A stretch of 64,000 nt of DNA from Streptomyces carminius (GCF_002794255.1 NZ_PGGW01000060.1:310001-374000), one strand, 5' to 3'; shown: positions 8,100 through 16,425, numbered from the stretch's first letter. The notes: generated by a model from the letters alone, not told the origin. A program made the numbers and translations.

Positions 8100-9176
8100 A
8101 TGGGCCACGATGGAACCTCGGAGCTGGCAGCCGCGCTGCGCGACCTGAAGGGACGCACGGGACACAGCTTCGAGACGCTGGCCACGCGGACCGGGATCAG
8201 CCGTTCCGCGCTGCACCGCTACTGCTCCGGCAAGTCGGTTCCAGCCGTTTTCGGAACCGTGGAGCGCTTCGCCAAACGATGCGGGGCGGACCGGGACGAA
8301 CTGGTCGAACTCCACCGGTTGTGGGCGCTGGCCACCGAGTCGTCCGGGCCCCCCGCGCCGGAGTCGCGACCGGAATCACGGCCGGAACGGCGCCCGGGAC
8401 CGGTCACCACCGCACCACCTGCCGCGGTCCCGGCCGCCTCCCCGGCCGCGGCGCCCGTCCCGTCGTGGTCGCGGCAGCCGCCGGTCCGGATCCTCGCGGC
8501 GCTCCGCCCGTCCGTCCGGCAGTGGCCGCGGCTCCTGGCCGGCGTACTGGCCACGGCCGTGGCCGGTGCCGTCCTGATCGCGGGGGTGCGCGGCGCCGCG
8601 GAGGCCGCGGACGACGAGCGGCTGCTGCTCTCGGACGCCTGCCCGGACACGATCGGCCAGGGGCAGCAGGGCGAGTGCGTACGGGAGGTTCAGCGCCTGA
8701 TCGCCGGGGCCGGCGGGAGAACGGCGGCCGACGGCCGCTTCGTGGGAGACACCCGGCGCGCGGTGCTGGCCTTCCAGACACTGGCCGAGGTACGGCCCAA
8801 CGGCGTCGTCGACCGGGCGACCAAGCAGGCGCTGTACGAGGGCGGGGTGTCCCTCGCCACTTGGGACAGGGACCGGATCACCGACCACATCCGGAAGGTC
8901 TTCGCCGAGGACCCGGAGGCGGCGGTGCGGACGGCCGAGTGCCGGTCGCTGCTGGACCCGCACTACGTGCTCTCCCACCCCGACGCCTCGCGCACCTGGG
9001 GTGTCTTCCAGATCTCCGAGGAGCGGCTGCGGAAGATGGGCGCCACTCCCGCGGACGCGCTGGACCCGGAGTGGAACATCGAGGCGGCCCACCGGCTCTG
9101 GGGCGGGAAGGACTCCGGCCGGTGGCCGCGCTGCCTGGTCTCGCTGGAACCCGGCCCCCGTTCCGGCGACGGCTGA
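8100..9176 (+). CDS. Membrane-anchored HTH protein with peptidoglycan-binding and lysozyme-like domains (paralogue 1)
   Basis: Candidate one-component cell-wall sensor. In order: XRE-type helix-turn-helix at about 8-62 (FETLATRTGISRSALHRYCS), Pro-rich linker, a single membrane helix at about 145-162, a PG_binding_1 domain at about 190-245 (CVREVQRL to DRATKQALY), and a C-terminal lysozyme/SLT-like domain at about 256-347. The last includes AECRS (E280 as likely catalytic acid), TWGVFQIS and NIEAAHRLW. The arrangement puts DNA binding inside and wall binding outside. The ATG follows GAGAGGGTCAGGG. It is followed 90 bp later by a paralogue with the same layout. Function is inferred from domains; no characterised homologue is known to me. 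Confidence 0.8.
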   Translation: MGHDGTSELAAALRDLKGRTGHSFETLATRTGISRSALHRYCSGKSVPAVFGTVERFAKRCGADRDELVELHRLWALATESSGPPAPESRPESRPERRPGPVTTAPPAAVPAASPAAAPVPSWSRQPPVRILAALRPSVRQWPRLLAGVLATAVAGAVLIAGVRGAAEAADDERLLLSDACPDTIGQGQQGECVREVQRLIAGAGGRTAADGRFVGDTRRAVLAFQTLAEVRPNGVVDRATKQALYEGGVSLATWDRDRITDHIRKVFAEDPEAAVRTAECRSLLDPHYVLSHPDASRTWGVFQISEERLRKMGATPADALDPEWNIEAAHRLWGGKDSGRWPRCLVSLEPGPRSGDG

Positions 9177-9214
9177 ATCCGGCCATCCGCCAACGCCGTG
9201 CCACTCGGTGTTCC

Positions 9215-9220
9215 TACGAT
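9215..9220 (+). promoter_or_regulatory. Candidate -10 element of the second HTH-peptidoglycan gene
   Basis: TACGAT 46 bp upstream of the ATG at 9267, matching the position of the same hexamer before paralogue 1. This suggests each gene has its own promoter despite the short 90-bp gap. Confidence 0.45.
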
Positions 9221-9266
9221 GTACGCGTCGTGATCCGGGCGACCACAAGTGCGGAGGTCTGGGGCA

Positions 9267-10391
9267 ATGCGGGACGGTCGGGGCGAGGCCCGTGTCGAGG
9301 AGTTCGCCTCGGCTCTGCGCGAGTTGAAGGAACGTACCCCGCACAGTTACGAGACGCTGGCCGCCCGGCTGGACCTCAGCCGTTCCGCGCTGCACCGCTA
9401 CTGCTCCGGGAAGGCGGTTCCCCCGGACTTCGGCACGGTGGAGCTGCTGGCGCGGCAGTGCGGAGCGGGCCGGGACGAGCTGACGGAGCTGCACCGGCTG
9501 TGGACCCTGGCTTCCGAGCCGCCGCCCACGCACCCGGAACGGGCCCGGGATCCGGACCAGGGCCAGGACCAGGAGCCGGTGTCCGGCAGCGGGGACACCG
9601 GGGAGGAGCCCGCCGCGGCCACGGCGGCGTCCCGGCCCCGCCGCGGGCTGTGGCTCGTCGCCGCCGTCGTCGTGGCCGCCGTGATCGCCGCCGCCCTGGC
9701 GTGGGCCTCGTTCGGCGACCGGAAGGGCGGGGCGGCGGCGGACGACCGGCTGCTGTTCTCCGCGGAGTGCCGGGATCCGGTCCACATCGGTCAGGAGGAC
9801 GAGTGCGTACGGGAGGTCCAGCAACTGCTGGCCGACGCCGGGGCGACCATCGGGATCGACGGCATCTTCGGCCCGGAGACCCTGCGCCGGGTGGAGGCGT
9901 TCCAGGTACGGGCGGGCCTGGCGGTGGACGGGATCGTCGGGGACGACACCAAGCGGGCGCTGTACGCGGGAAAGGTGCCGATGACCACCTGGGACGAGGA
10001 CCGGCTCACCGACCGTATCCGGAAGGTCTTCACCGAGGACCCGGAGACGGCGGTCCGGATCGCCCGATGCCAGTCCCGCCTCGACCCGCTGTACGTCCTT
10101 CCCAACGTCGACGGCAGCCGGAACTGGGGCGTCTTCCAGATCTCCGACGCGCGGCTCCGTGATCTGCGCGGCACCCCCGCGCAGGCGCTGGACCCGGAGT
10201 GGAACATCAGGGCGGCCCACCGGCTGTGGTCCCAGAAGCAGGACTTCAGTCACTGGCCGCACTGCCTCTCCGCCATCGTCGGCGACGGCGACGGCCGGAA
10301 GAAGGACACGGAGAAGGACGGAAAGGGCGGCCGGGACGAGGCGGAAGCCGGACAGGACCGGCCGGCGGACCGGGGCACCGAAGCCCCCTGA
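9267..10391 (+). CDS. Membrane-anchored HTH protein with peptidoglycan-binding and lysozyme-like domains (paralogue 2)
   Basis: Same architecture as its neighbour in 374 residues: HTH at about 10-65 (YETLAARLDLSRSALHRYCS), acidic Gln/Asp-rich linker, membrane helix at about 128-148, PG_binding_1 domain at about 178-235 and lysozyme-like domain at about 245-335 ending in a Lys/Asp/Glu-rich tail. The residue aligned with the putative catalytic Glu of paralogue 1 is Arg here (ARCQS, R267), so this copy may bind glycans without cutting them. GGAGGT eight bases before the ATG fixes the start; an in-frame GTG six codons earlier is less likely. Tandem duplication followed by divergence is the simplest history. 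Confidence 0.8.
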   Translation: MRDGRGEARVEEFASALRELKERTPHSYETLAARLDLSRSALHRYCSGKAVPPDFGTVELLARQCGAGRDELTELHRLWTLASEPPPTHPERARDPDQGQDQEPVSGSGDTGEEPAAATAASRPRRGLWLVAAVVVAAVIAAALAWASFGDRKGGAAADDRLLFSAECRDPVHIGQEDECVREVQQLLADAGATIGIDGIFGPETLRRVEAFQVRAGLAVDGIVGDDTKRALYAGKVPMTTWDEDRLTDRIRKVFTEDPETAVRIARCQSRLDPLYVLPNVDGSRNWGVFQISDARLRDLRGTPAQALDPEWNIRAAHRLWSQKQDFSHWPHCLSAIVGDGDGRKKDTEKDGKGGRDEAEAGQDRPADRGTEAP

Positions 10392-10419
10392 CCGGCGCCG
10401 CCCTTCCCCCGGTGTGTCA

Positions 10420-10464
10420 GGCCAGCGGCCCGCAGCGACGATCGTCCGCTGCGGGCCGCTGGCC
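10420..10464. terminator. Terminator between convergent genes
   Basis: 18-bp perfect stem: arms 10420-10437 (GGCCAGCGGCCCGCAGCG) and 10447-10464 around a 9-base loop. It sits between the end of the second HTH-peptidoglycan gene and the end of the opposing DUF2267 gene, so it can serve both. Confidence 0.75.
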
Positions 10465-10475
10465 CGACCGTCCGG

Positions 10476-10886
10476 TCACGCCGCCGGAACGAGCCGGGCG
10501 GCGAGCTGGGCACGCCCGAAGAGCAGGGCGTAGCCGGTCGGAAGCCGGCCGATGATCCGGTCCAGCAGGTCGTCGCCGGCCAGTTCGGCGACGACGCTCA
10601 GCACCGAGCTGACGTCCCATCGGGCGGTCGCCGGGGTGGCGCCCTCGATGCGCGCCGCGACACTGTCGACGAACTGCGCGCCACTCATCGCCTTGGTGAC
10701 CTGGAGCTGGTCGGTCAGCACGCGCATGCCCTCCTGGGGCAGGCGGATGGCCAGCTCCGTGCGTTCCTGCCCGGTGAGATGGCCTCCCAGGGCCGAGAGC
10801 ACGATCCGCGCGACGCGTTCGGCCTCTCTGACCGTCGGGTACTGCCCCCGCTCACGTACCTTTGCCACGAACTCGCTCCACCGCAT
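10476..10886 (-). CDS. DUF2267 family protein
   Basis: Small soluble protein of 136 residues. The fold is the DUF2267 repeat: EAERVARIVLSALGGHLTGQ, a second segment TELAIRLPQEGMRVLTDQL and GAQFVDSVAARI, all helical. No catalytic residues are evident, and family members are of unknown biochemical role, often near stress genes. The ATG at 10886 (MRWSEFVAKV) was chosen because GGGGAGATGG precedes it; a longer frame to 10943 adds a non-conserved tail. Confidence 0.82.
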   Translation of the reverse strand: MRWSEFVAKVRERGQYPTVREAERVARIVLSALGGHLTGQERTELAIRLPQEGMRVLTDQLQVTKAMSGAQFVDSVAARIEGATPATARWDVSSVLSVVAELAGDDLLDRIIGRLPTGYALLFGRAQLAARLVPAA

Positions 10887-11615
10887 GTTCCATCTCCCCT
10901 TCCGTACTGCTGGTACTGGTGAGGTGGTCGGTACAGCCGTCACTCAACTGCCCTGCCGGGGTCGGCCGGTGATACGGCACTGAGTGCACTGTCTCGTACT
11001 CACCTGTATAACCCATGCCAAGAAAACTTGACAACGTCCGACTCACGGCAGCACAGCCACCTCATGTCAGCCCTGATCCAGGGGAAGCGCGTCAGCGGGC
11101 GTCCACAGACCCGGGCGTACACCGTGTGCCCCGGAAAAACGCTTTCATACGGACCGGAAATCAACATTCGCGAAGGCGCACCGGAGCGTCCGTGCCGCCC
11201 CCCGGAACACTCGCCGGGTGACGGCACACCTGCCGGGACCCGCCTGGCACGCTCTCCTCCCCGCACCGCGACAACCCGGTACAGCCGGTCCGGGACGGCA
11301 GGAGAAGCCCCGGTCCACCGGGCACACCTCGAACCGGAAGCAGACGGAAGCGGCATTCCTCATGGATCAGAACTCTCTCCGCACCTCCGCGCACATCCGG
11401 CAAGGGTCCTCCGGCCGCCACCGCGGCCGCGGACGGCCGTTCCGGCCGCCCGCGGCCGCCCGTACGGTCACAACCGCAACTCCGCGGAGGGCCCGGACGG
11501 GCAGACGGGACGCTCGCGGCGTCCGGGCCTCCCCTGGCCGACGCCCCGGGCGCCCCGCGGCCGGGCCCGGCCACCACGGCACGGCGTGCCATCCCGGGAA
11601 CGGGAGAATGGCGGG
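10887..11615. other. About 730 bp without a supported gene
   Basis: Divergent spacer between the DUF2267 gene and the PLP enzyme gene. A frame is open from 11028 into the PLP enzyme, but its codons give a Pro/Arg/Gly run with no conserved content. The first 200 bp are less G+C rich than the surroundings and presumably hold the DUF2267 promoter. Nothing else could be recognised. Confidence 0.55.
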
Positions 11616-12554
11616 GTGAGCAGCACAGCACCCGGACAGCCCGGCCGGCCCGGACCGGCCGACCCCGCCGCCGCCCTGACCGCCCTCGCGCCGCGGCTGC
11701 CGTCCCCCCTCACCGAGATCGCCGACGAGCGCTTCGCCCGCCGCGGTGTACGGCTGCTGCTCAAGCGCGACGACCTGATCCATCCGGACCTCGTCGGCAA
11801 CAAGTGGCGCAAGCTGGTGCCGAACCTGCGTGCCGCCCTCCGGTCCGGAGAGCACACCCTGCTGACCTTCGGCGGCGCGTACTCCAATCACCTGCGCGCC
11901 ACCGCGGCCGCCGGACGGCTGCTGGGCCTGGCCACGATCGGGGTCGTACGGGGCGAGGAACTGGCCGGCCGGCCGCTCAACCCCTCCCTGGCCCGCTGCG
12001 CCGCGGACGGCATGCGGCTGCACTTCGTGACGCGGGCCGCGTACCGCCGCAGGGCCGACCCGGACTGGACCGCGCGGCTGCGCGACCGCTTCGGCCCCTT
12101 CCGCCTCATACCCGAGGGCGGCAGCGACGCCGCGGCCGTACGGGGCGCCGCCGGGCTGGGCCGGGAACTGCGCGGCAGGGCCGACGTGGTGGCGGTCGCC
12201 TGCGGTACGGGCGGCACGCTCGCCGGGCTCGCCGCCGGGCTGGCGGACGGGCAGCGGGCCATCGGCTTCGCCGTACTGCGCGGCGGCTTCCTCGGCGGCG
12301 AGGTGGAGCGCCTCCAGCACGCCGCCTTCGGCGGACGACGCGGTGACTGGCGGGTGGAGGACCGTTTCCACTGCGGCGGCTTCGCCCGCACCACCGGCGC
12401 GCTGGAGGCGTTCGCGCGGGACTTCCGGGACCGCCACGGACTGCCGGACCTGGACCGCGTGTACGTCGCCAAGGCGCTGTACGGGCTGTCGGTGCTGGCC
12501 GGCGAGGGCGCCTTCGCTCCGGGGACGTCGGTGGCCGCGGTGGTCACCGGTTAG
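11616..12554 (+). CDS. PLP-dependent D-cysteine desulfhydrase / ACC deaminase family enzyme
   Basis: Fold-type II PLP enzyme of 312 residues. The PLP lysine sits in GNKWRKLVPNL, the substrate loop is LLTFGGAYSNHLRATAAAG, and the phosphate-binding Gly run is CGTGGTLAGLAAGL. The family covers 1-aminocyclopropane-1-carboxylate deaminase and D-cysteine desulfhydrase; motifs alone do not decide the substrate. The GTG at 11616 has CGGGAGA nine bases upstream. It is followed after nine bp by a GNAT gene, so the two probably form an operon. Confidence 0.85.
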   Translation: MSSTAPGQPGRPGPADPAAALTALAPRLPSPLTEIADERFARRGVRLLLKRDDLIHPDLVGNKWRKLVPNLRAALRSGEHTLLTFGGAYSNHLRATAAAGRLLGLATIGVVRGEELAGRPLNPSLARCAADGMRLHFVTRAAYRRRADPDWTARLRDRFGPFRLIPEGGSDAAAVRGAAGLGRELRGRADVVAVACGTGGTLAGLAAGLADGQRAIGFAVLRGGFLGGEVERLQHAAFGGRRGDWRVEDRFHCGGFARTTGALEAFARDFRDRHGLPDLDRVYVAKALYGLSVLAGEGAFAPGTSVAAVVTG

Positions 12555-12563
12555 CCTTCCGGG

Positions 12564-13100
12564 GTGATTCGAGCAGCGGTCCCCTCCGACGTGCCGGTGA
12601 TCCACGCCATGATCCGCGAACTGGCGGCGTACGAGCGGTCGTCGGAGCAGGTGCGGGCCACCGTGGAGCAGGTGCGCGACGCCCTCTTCGGCGCGGACCC
12701 GGCCGTCTTCGCGCTGATCGCCGAGGACGGCGGCGGCGAGCCGGTCGGCTTCGCCCTGTGGTTCCTGAACTTCTCCACCTGGACCGGCACCCACGGGGTG
12801 TACCTGGAGGACCTGTACGTCCGCCCCGCGGCGCGCGGCGCGGGCCACGGCAGGGCGCTGCTGGCCGAACTCGCCCGCATCTGCGCCGAGCGGGGTTACG
12901 AACGGCTCCAGTGGTGGGTACTGAACTGGAACGAGCCGTCCATCGGTTTCTACGAGTCGCTCGGTGCCGAGCCGATGGACGAGTGGACGGTGTACCGGCT
13001 GAGCGGCGCGCCGCTGCGGTCCCTCGCCGCCGAGCGGGCGCCGGGGGCCCCGGGGCCGCGGGAGGCCCCGGAACCGGCGGGGCCGGCGGGACGGCCGTAG
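12564..13100 (+). CDS. GNAT acetyltransferase, diamine (SSAT-like) type
   Basis: Probable acetyl-CoA-dependent N-acetyltransferase of 178 residues, closest by eye to spermidine/spermine and thialysine acetyltransferases. The strand and acetyl-CoA loop read GVYLEDLYVRPAARGAGHGR, preceded by FALWFLNFSTWTGTHG and followed by LQWWVLNWNEPSIGFYESLG, all typical. The last 25 residues are a Pro/Ala/Gly tail outside the fold. GTG start nine bp after the preceding stop; a CCTTCCGGG stretch gives only weak ribosome binding, so coupling to the upstream gene is likely. Confidence 0.87.
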   Translation: MIRAAVPSDVPVIHAMIRELAAYERSSEQVRATVEQVRDALFGADPAVFALIAEDGGGEPVGFALWFLNFSTWTGTHGVYLEDLYVRPAARGAGHGRALLAELARICAERGYERLQWWVLNWNEPSIGFYESLGAEPMDEWTVYRLSGAPLRSLAAERAPGAPGPREAPEPAGPAGRP

Positions 13101-13220
13101 CGGGAAGCGGCGGAAAGAGCGCGGAGCCCGGAATATCCGGGACGCCCCGGGCGTTGTGACGCAGCGTAGTGGGGGCAATTGATTACCGCAGACCCCTAGC
13201 CACGGACAGTGTCCATGTGT

Positions 13221-13233
13221 TTACTATGGGTGA
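13221..13233. promoter_or_regulatory. BldD-box-like operator upstream of the sigH operon
   Basis: TTACTATGGGTGA matches the published BldD consensus TnACnC(A/T)GnGTnA at all fixed positions except one (A for C at 13226). BldD is known to bind the sigH promoter region in S. coelicolor. It lies 165 bp before the first gene of the operon. The match was made by eye, and the start of transcription is not known here. Confidence 0.55.
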
Positions 13234-13397
13234 CGTTCGTGGGAAGGGTGCCCTCCGCAGCCCGGGCGACAGCATGCCTCGGATCGCGGTAGCGTCGCAG
13301 TCGAACGATCTGCCGCGCCGATCCGTTACATCTGTGCCCACAGGACGCCGACCGGCGTTCGCGGCAGTCACCAGCTCGTGCCACCTTGGAGGTGAGG

Positions 13398-13811
13398 GTG
13401 TCCCAGATCGCAGGCGAGCCCGGGACGCAGGACTTCGTCGAGGTCCGGTTGCCCGCAGCGGGCGCCTACCTGTCGGTGCTGCGTACGGCCACCGCCGGTC
13501 TCGCGGCCCGCTTGGACTTCACCCTCGACGAAATCGAGGATCTGCGCATCGCCGTCGACGAGGCGTGCGCCATCCTGCTCCAGCAGGCCCTCCCCGGCAG
13601 CGTGCTGAGCTGTGTCTTCAGGCTCGTCGGGGACTCGCTGTGGGTGACCGTCTCGGCGCCCACCACGGAAGGCCGCGCACCCGAGCGCGACACCTTCGCC
13701 TGGACGGTGCTCTCCGCGCTGGCCGGCGAGGTCGACTCGGCCGTGGCCGACGATCGCACGGTCAGCATCAGTCTGCACAAGAAGCGCGGCGCCGGTCCAG
13801 GGGCGTCGTGA
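13398..13811 (+). CDS. RsbW-family anti-sigma factor for SigH (PrsH/UshX)
   Basis: Serine-kinase-fold anti-sigma factor predicted to hold SigH inactive. The 137-residue protein has the HATPase N-box LDEIEDLRIAVDEACAILLQ and a second region SLWVTVSAPTTEG. The ATP lid is shorter than in RsbW, as seen in Streptomyces homologues. GGAGG five bases before GTG 13398 sets the start; TTG 13386 is in frame but less likely. The gene ends at 13811, just upstream of sigH, whose possible early GTG start overlaps the stop. Name given from the conserved neighbourhood in S. coelicolor. Confidence 0.85.
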   Translation: MSQIAGEPGTQDFVEVRLPAAGAYLSVLRTATAGLAARLDFTLDEIEDLRIAVDEACAILLQQALPGSVLSCVFRLVGDSLWVTVSAPTTEGRAPERDTFAWTVLSALAGEVDSAVADDRTVSISLHKKRGAGPGAS

Positions 13812-13849
13812 CCGACGCACACGGGCCGGTACGGGAAAAGGGGGTCGGG

Positions 13850-14839
13850 GTGAACGACCTGGAGCACGAAATGCGGACGAGCCGCCACGAGAAAGCGGTC
13901 GGTCCGGTCATTCCCGAGCAGCAAGCCCGGCCTCATCCAGCCGATTCCCAGCACCGGGTGGGGCAGGTGGACGCCGTGGAGGACCATGTCGTGGAGGACC
14001 GCGCCGTGGAGGACCTCCGGGGCGGCGGGCACGACGGGCCCGGGGACCGCGGGAACGGCGCGTCCGGGCACCGGCTGCCGGAGTCGCAGGACCGCGGCGG
14101 CGCCCGGGACCTCTTCGTCCGGCTGCGCTCCCTCCCGGACGGCTCCCCCGAGCGGGCCCAGCTGCGCGACACCCTGGTACGGATGCACCTGCCGCTGGTC
14201 GAGCACCTGGCGCGGCGCTTCCGCAACCGCGGCGAGCCGCTGGACGACCTGACGCAGGTGGCCACGATCGGTCTGATCAAGTCGGTGGACCGCTTCGACC
14301 CGGAGCGCGGTGTGGAGTTCTCCACCTACGCCACCCCGACGGTCGTCGGCGAGATCAAGCGGCACTTCCGCGACAAGGGCTGGGCGGTACGGGTGCCGCG
14401 CCGGCTCCAGGAGCTGCGGCTGTCCCTGACCACCGCGACGGCGGAGCTCTCCCAGCAGCACGGGCGCGCCCCGACCGTCCACGAACTGGCCGAGCGGCTG
14501 TCGATCTCCGAGGAGGAGGTCCTGGAGGGGCTGGAGTCGGCCAACGCCTACAGCACCCTCTCCCTGGACGTCCCCGACACCGACGACGAGTCCCCGGCCG
14601 TCGCGGACACCCTCGGGGCGGAGGACGACGCCCTGGAGGGCGTGGAGTACCGCGAGTCGCTCAAGCCGCTGCTGGAGGAGCTGCCGCCGCGCGAGAAGAA
14701 GATCCTGCTGCTCCGGTTCTTCGGCAACATGACCCAGTCGCAGATCGCGCAGGAGGTCGGGATCTCGCAGATGCACGTGTCGCGGCTGCTGGCCCGCACC
14801 CTCGCGCAGCTGCGCGACCGGCTGCTGGTCGAGGAGTAG
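13850..14839 (+). CDS. sigH: Stress-response/development sigma factor, SigB/SigF family
   Basis: Directs RNA polymerase to osmotic, heat and developmental promoters. Domains in the 329-residue form: acidic, low-complexity N-terminal extension (to about 85), sigma region 2 (HLARRFRNRGEPLDDLTQVA, GLIKSVDRFDPERGVEFSTY), region 3 around LRLSLTTATAELSQQ, and region 4 with SQIAQEVGISQMHVSRLLAR. The extension matters: S. coelicolor SigH exists as several isoforms from different starts and processing. Candidate starts here are GTG 13808 (overlapping the anti-sigma stop), GTG 13850 with AAAAGGGGG upstream, and ATG 13871; 13850 is chosen on its ribosome binding site. Confidence 0.92.
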   Translation: MNDLEHEMRTSRHEKAVGPVIPEQQARPHPADSQHRVGQVDAVEDHVVEDRAVEDLRGGGHDGPGDRGNGASGHRLPESQDRGGARDLFVRLRSLPDGSPERAQLRDTLVRMHLPLVEHLARRFRNRGEPLDDLTQVATIGLIKSVDRFDPERGVEFSTYATPTVVGEIKRHFRDKGWAVRVPRRLQELRLSLTTATAELSQQHGRAPTVHELAERLSISEEEVLEGLESANAYSTLSLDVPDTDDESPAVADTLGAEDDALEGVEYRESLKPLLEELPPREKKILLLRFFGNMTQSQIAQEVGISQMHVSRLLARTLAQLRDRLLVEE

Positions 14840-14855
14840 CCCGGCGTCCCGGGCC

Positions 14856-14877
14856 GCGGATCCCGCTGGGGATCCGC
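14856..14877 (+). terminator. Terminator after sigH
   Basis: GCGGATCCC (14856-14864) and GGGATCCGC (14869-14877) pair perfectly around a four-base loop, 17 bp after the sigH stop. Also close to the end of the opposing membrane-protein gene, so it may act in both directions. Confidence 0.7.
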
Positions 14878-14890
14878 GCCGCGGACCCGC

Positions 14891-15358
14891 TCAGGCGTCC
14901 CGGGGCTCGCGCGGCCCGATGCCCAGTGCCTCGGTGGCCGTCGGATTGACGACGCAGCCGAGCACGGTCAGCGCGGTCAGTGAGACGAGGGTGCCCAGAA
15001 CGAGCCACACCCCGCCGTTCTGGGCCATCTGCCAGCCCGCCGGGACGGCCATGAGCTGCACGATCATCGCCGGCCCGCGGCTCCACCGGCGCCGCAGCCA
15101 CAGCCCCCGGGCCGCGGCCAGCGGCAGTACGGCCAGCGCCAGCACGGTCACGGCCCCGGTGACGGCCTGGACGGTGTCGTCCGCGTGCCGGCCGGCCAGC
15201 AGCAGGACCAGCATGGTGACGCCCAGACCCGCGACCACCACTCCCTGCAGCGCCACCAACGCGGCCGCGACGGTGATCCGGGCCGGCCGGGAGGTCCGGA
15301 GGCCACCGGGGGTGCCGGAGGCACTGGAAGGGCCTGGGGAGGATGCGTCCGTGCTCAC
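14891..15358 (-). CDS. Small integral membrane protein, function unknown
   Basis: Not assigned to a named family. The 155 residues begin with a Ser/Pro/Gly-rich cytoplasmic stretch of about 30 residues, followed by four hydrophobic segments: ITVAAALVALQGVVVAGLGV, a second from VTGAVTVLALAVLPLAAA, a third around PAMIVQLMAVPAGW and a last from VLGTLVSLTALTVLG. It ends in NPTATEALGIGPREPRDA. GTG start with a weak ribosome binding site. Divergent from the diacylglycerol kinase gene, 98 bp away. Confidence 0.7.
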   Translation of the reverse strand: MSTDASSPGPSSASGTPGGLRTSRPARITVAAALVALQGVVVAGLGVTMLVLLLAGRHADDTVQAVTGAVTVLALAVLPLAAARGLWLRRRWSRGPAMIVQLMAVPAGWQMAQNGGVWLVLGTLVSLTALTVLGCVVNPTATEALGIGPREPRDA

Positions 15359-15456
15359 CCCGCCAGGGTAGCCGGGCGGCCCGGACCCGGGCCGGGCAAG
15401 GTTCCGGCCGGTCCGGATTTGGGCCGTCCCACCGGCGGCTGGGTACGCTGCACCCC

Positions 15457-16425
15457 ATGCGCGCACTTCTCGTGGTAAACCCGGCGGCCACCACCACCAG
15501 TGCGCGGACCAGGGACGTGCTCATCCACGCCCTGGCCAGTGACCTCAAGCTGGAGGCCGTCACCACCGAGTACCGGGGGCACGCGCACGACCTCGGCCGG
15601 CAGGCGGTCCAGCGCGGGGAGATCGAGCTGGTCATCGTGCTCGGCGGGGACGGCACGGTCAACGAGGTCGTCAACGGACTGCTGCACGCCGGTCCCGCCC
15701 CCGACGCCCTGCCCCGGCTCGCGGTCGTGCCCGGCGGCTCGACCAACGTCTTCGCCCGCGCGCTCGGGCTGCCCAACGACGCCGTGGAGGCAACGGGCGC
15801 ACTGCTGGACGCGCTCCACGCGGGCAGCGAGCGCACGGTGGGCCTGGGCCTGGCGGCCGGGACACCGGGGACGGAGGACGCGGAGGTACCCGCCCGCTGG
15901 TTCACCTTCTGCGCGGGGTTCGGCTTCGACGCGGGCGTGGTGGGCCGGGTGGAGCAGAAGCGGGAGCGCGGCAGGCGCTCGACGCACGCGCTCTACATAC
16001 GCCAGGTGGTGCGGCAGTTCCTGGGGGACCCGCACCGCCGACGCGGAACGATCACTCTCCGGCGGCCGGACGAGAAGCCGGTCGACGGACTGGCGCTGTC
16101 CATCGTCTGCAACACCGCGCCCTGGACCTATCTGGGCAGCAAGCCGGTGTACGCGGCTCCCCGGGCGTCCTTCGACACCGCCCTCGACGTGCTGGGACTG
16201 ACCCGGCTGACGCCTCCCGCGGTGACCCGCTACGGCGCCCAGCTGCTGACCTCCACCCCCGAGCGCGGCCCGCACGGCAGGCACGCGGTCTCCCTGCACG
16301 ATCTCACCGACTTCACCTTGGATTCGCAGGTTCCCCTGCCGTTTCAGATGGACGGTGACCATCTGGGGCTGCGTACGAGCGTCACGTTCACAGGCGTACG
16401 CCGTGCACTGCGTGTGATTGTGTAA
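15457..16425 (+). CDS. Diacylglycerol/lipid kinase (DagK catalytic family)
   Basis: Soluble, membrane-associated lipid kinase that phosphorylates diacylglycerol or a related lipid. The 322-residue protein opens with LLVVNPAATT and carries the nucleotide loop VIVLGGDGTVNEVVNGL, then VVPGGSTNVFARALGLP, and a C-terminal lobe with FTFCAGFGFDAGVVGRVE. The motifs GGDGT and PGGSTN are those of the DagK family (DgkB/YegS). ATG start is the first residue of the conserved core. The lipid substrate cannot be told from sequence. Confidence 0.9.
   Translation: MRALLVVNPAATTTSARTRDVLIHALASDLKLEAVTTEYRGHAHDLGRQAVQRGEIELVIVLGGDGTVNEVVNGLLHAGPAPDALPRLAVVPGGSTNVFARALGLPNDAVEATGALLDALHAGSERTVGLGLAAGTPGTEDAEVPARWFTFCAGFGFDAGVVGRVEQKRERGRRSTHALYIRQVVRQFLGDPHRRRGTITLRRPDEKPVDGLALSIVCNTAPWTYLGSKPVYAAPRASFDTALDVLGLTRLTPPAVTRYGAQLLTSTPERGPHGRHAVSLHDLTDFTLDSQVPLPFQMDGDHLGLRTSVTFTGVRRALRVIV

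Noticed and set aside
8376..10262. A 628-codon minus-strand frame across the two HTH-peptidoglycan genes
   Set aside because: Antiparallel shadow; the plus-strand products have clear HTH, membrane and peptidoglycan-binding domains.
11028..11615. N-terminal extension of the PLP enzyme by 196 codons
   Set aside because: The added residues are low-complexity; the conserved fold starts shortly after GTG 11616, which has a good ribosome binding site.
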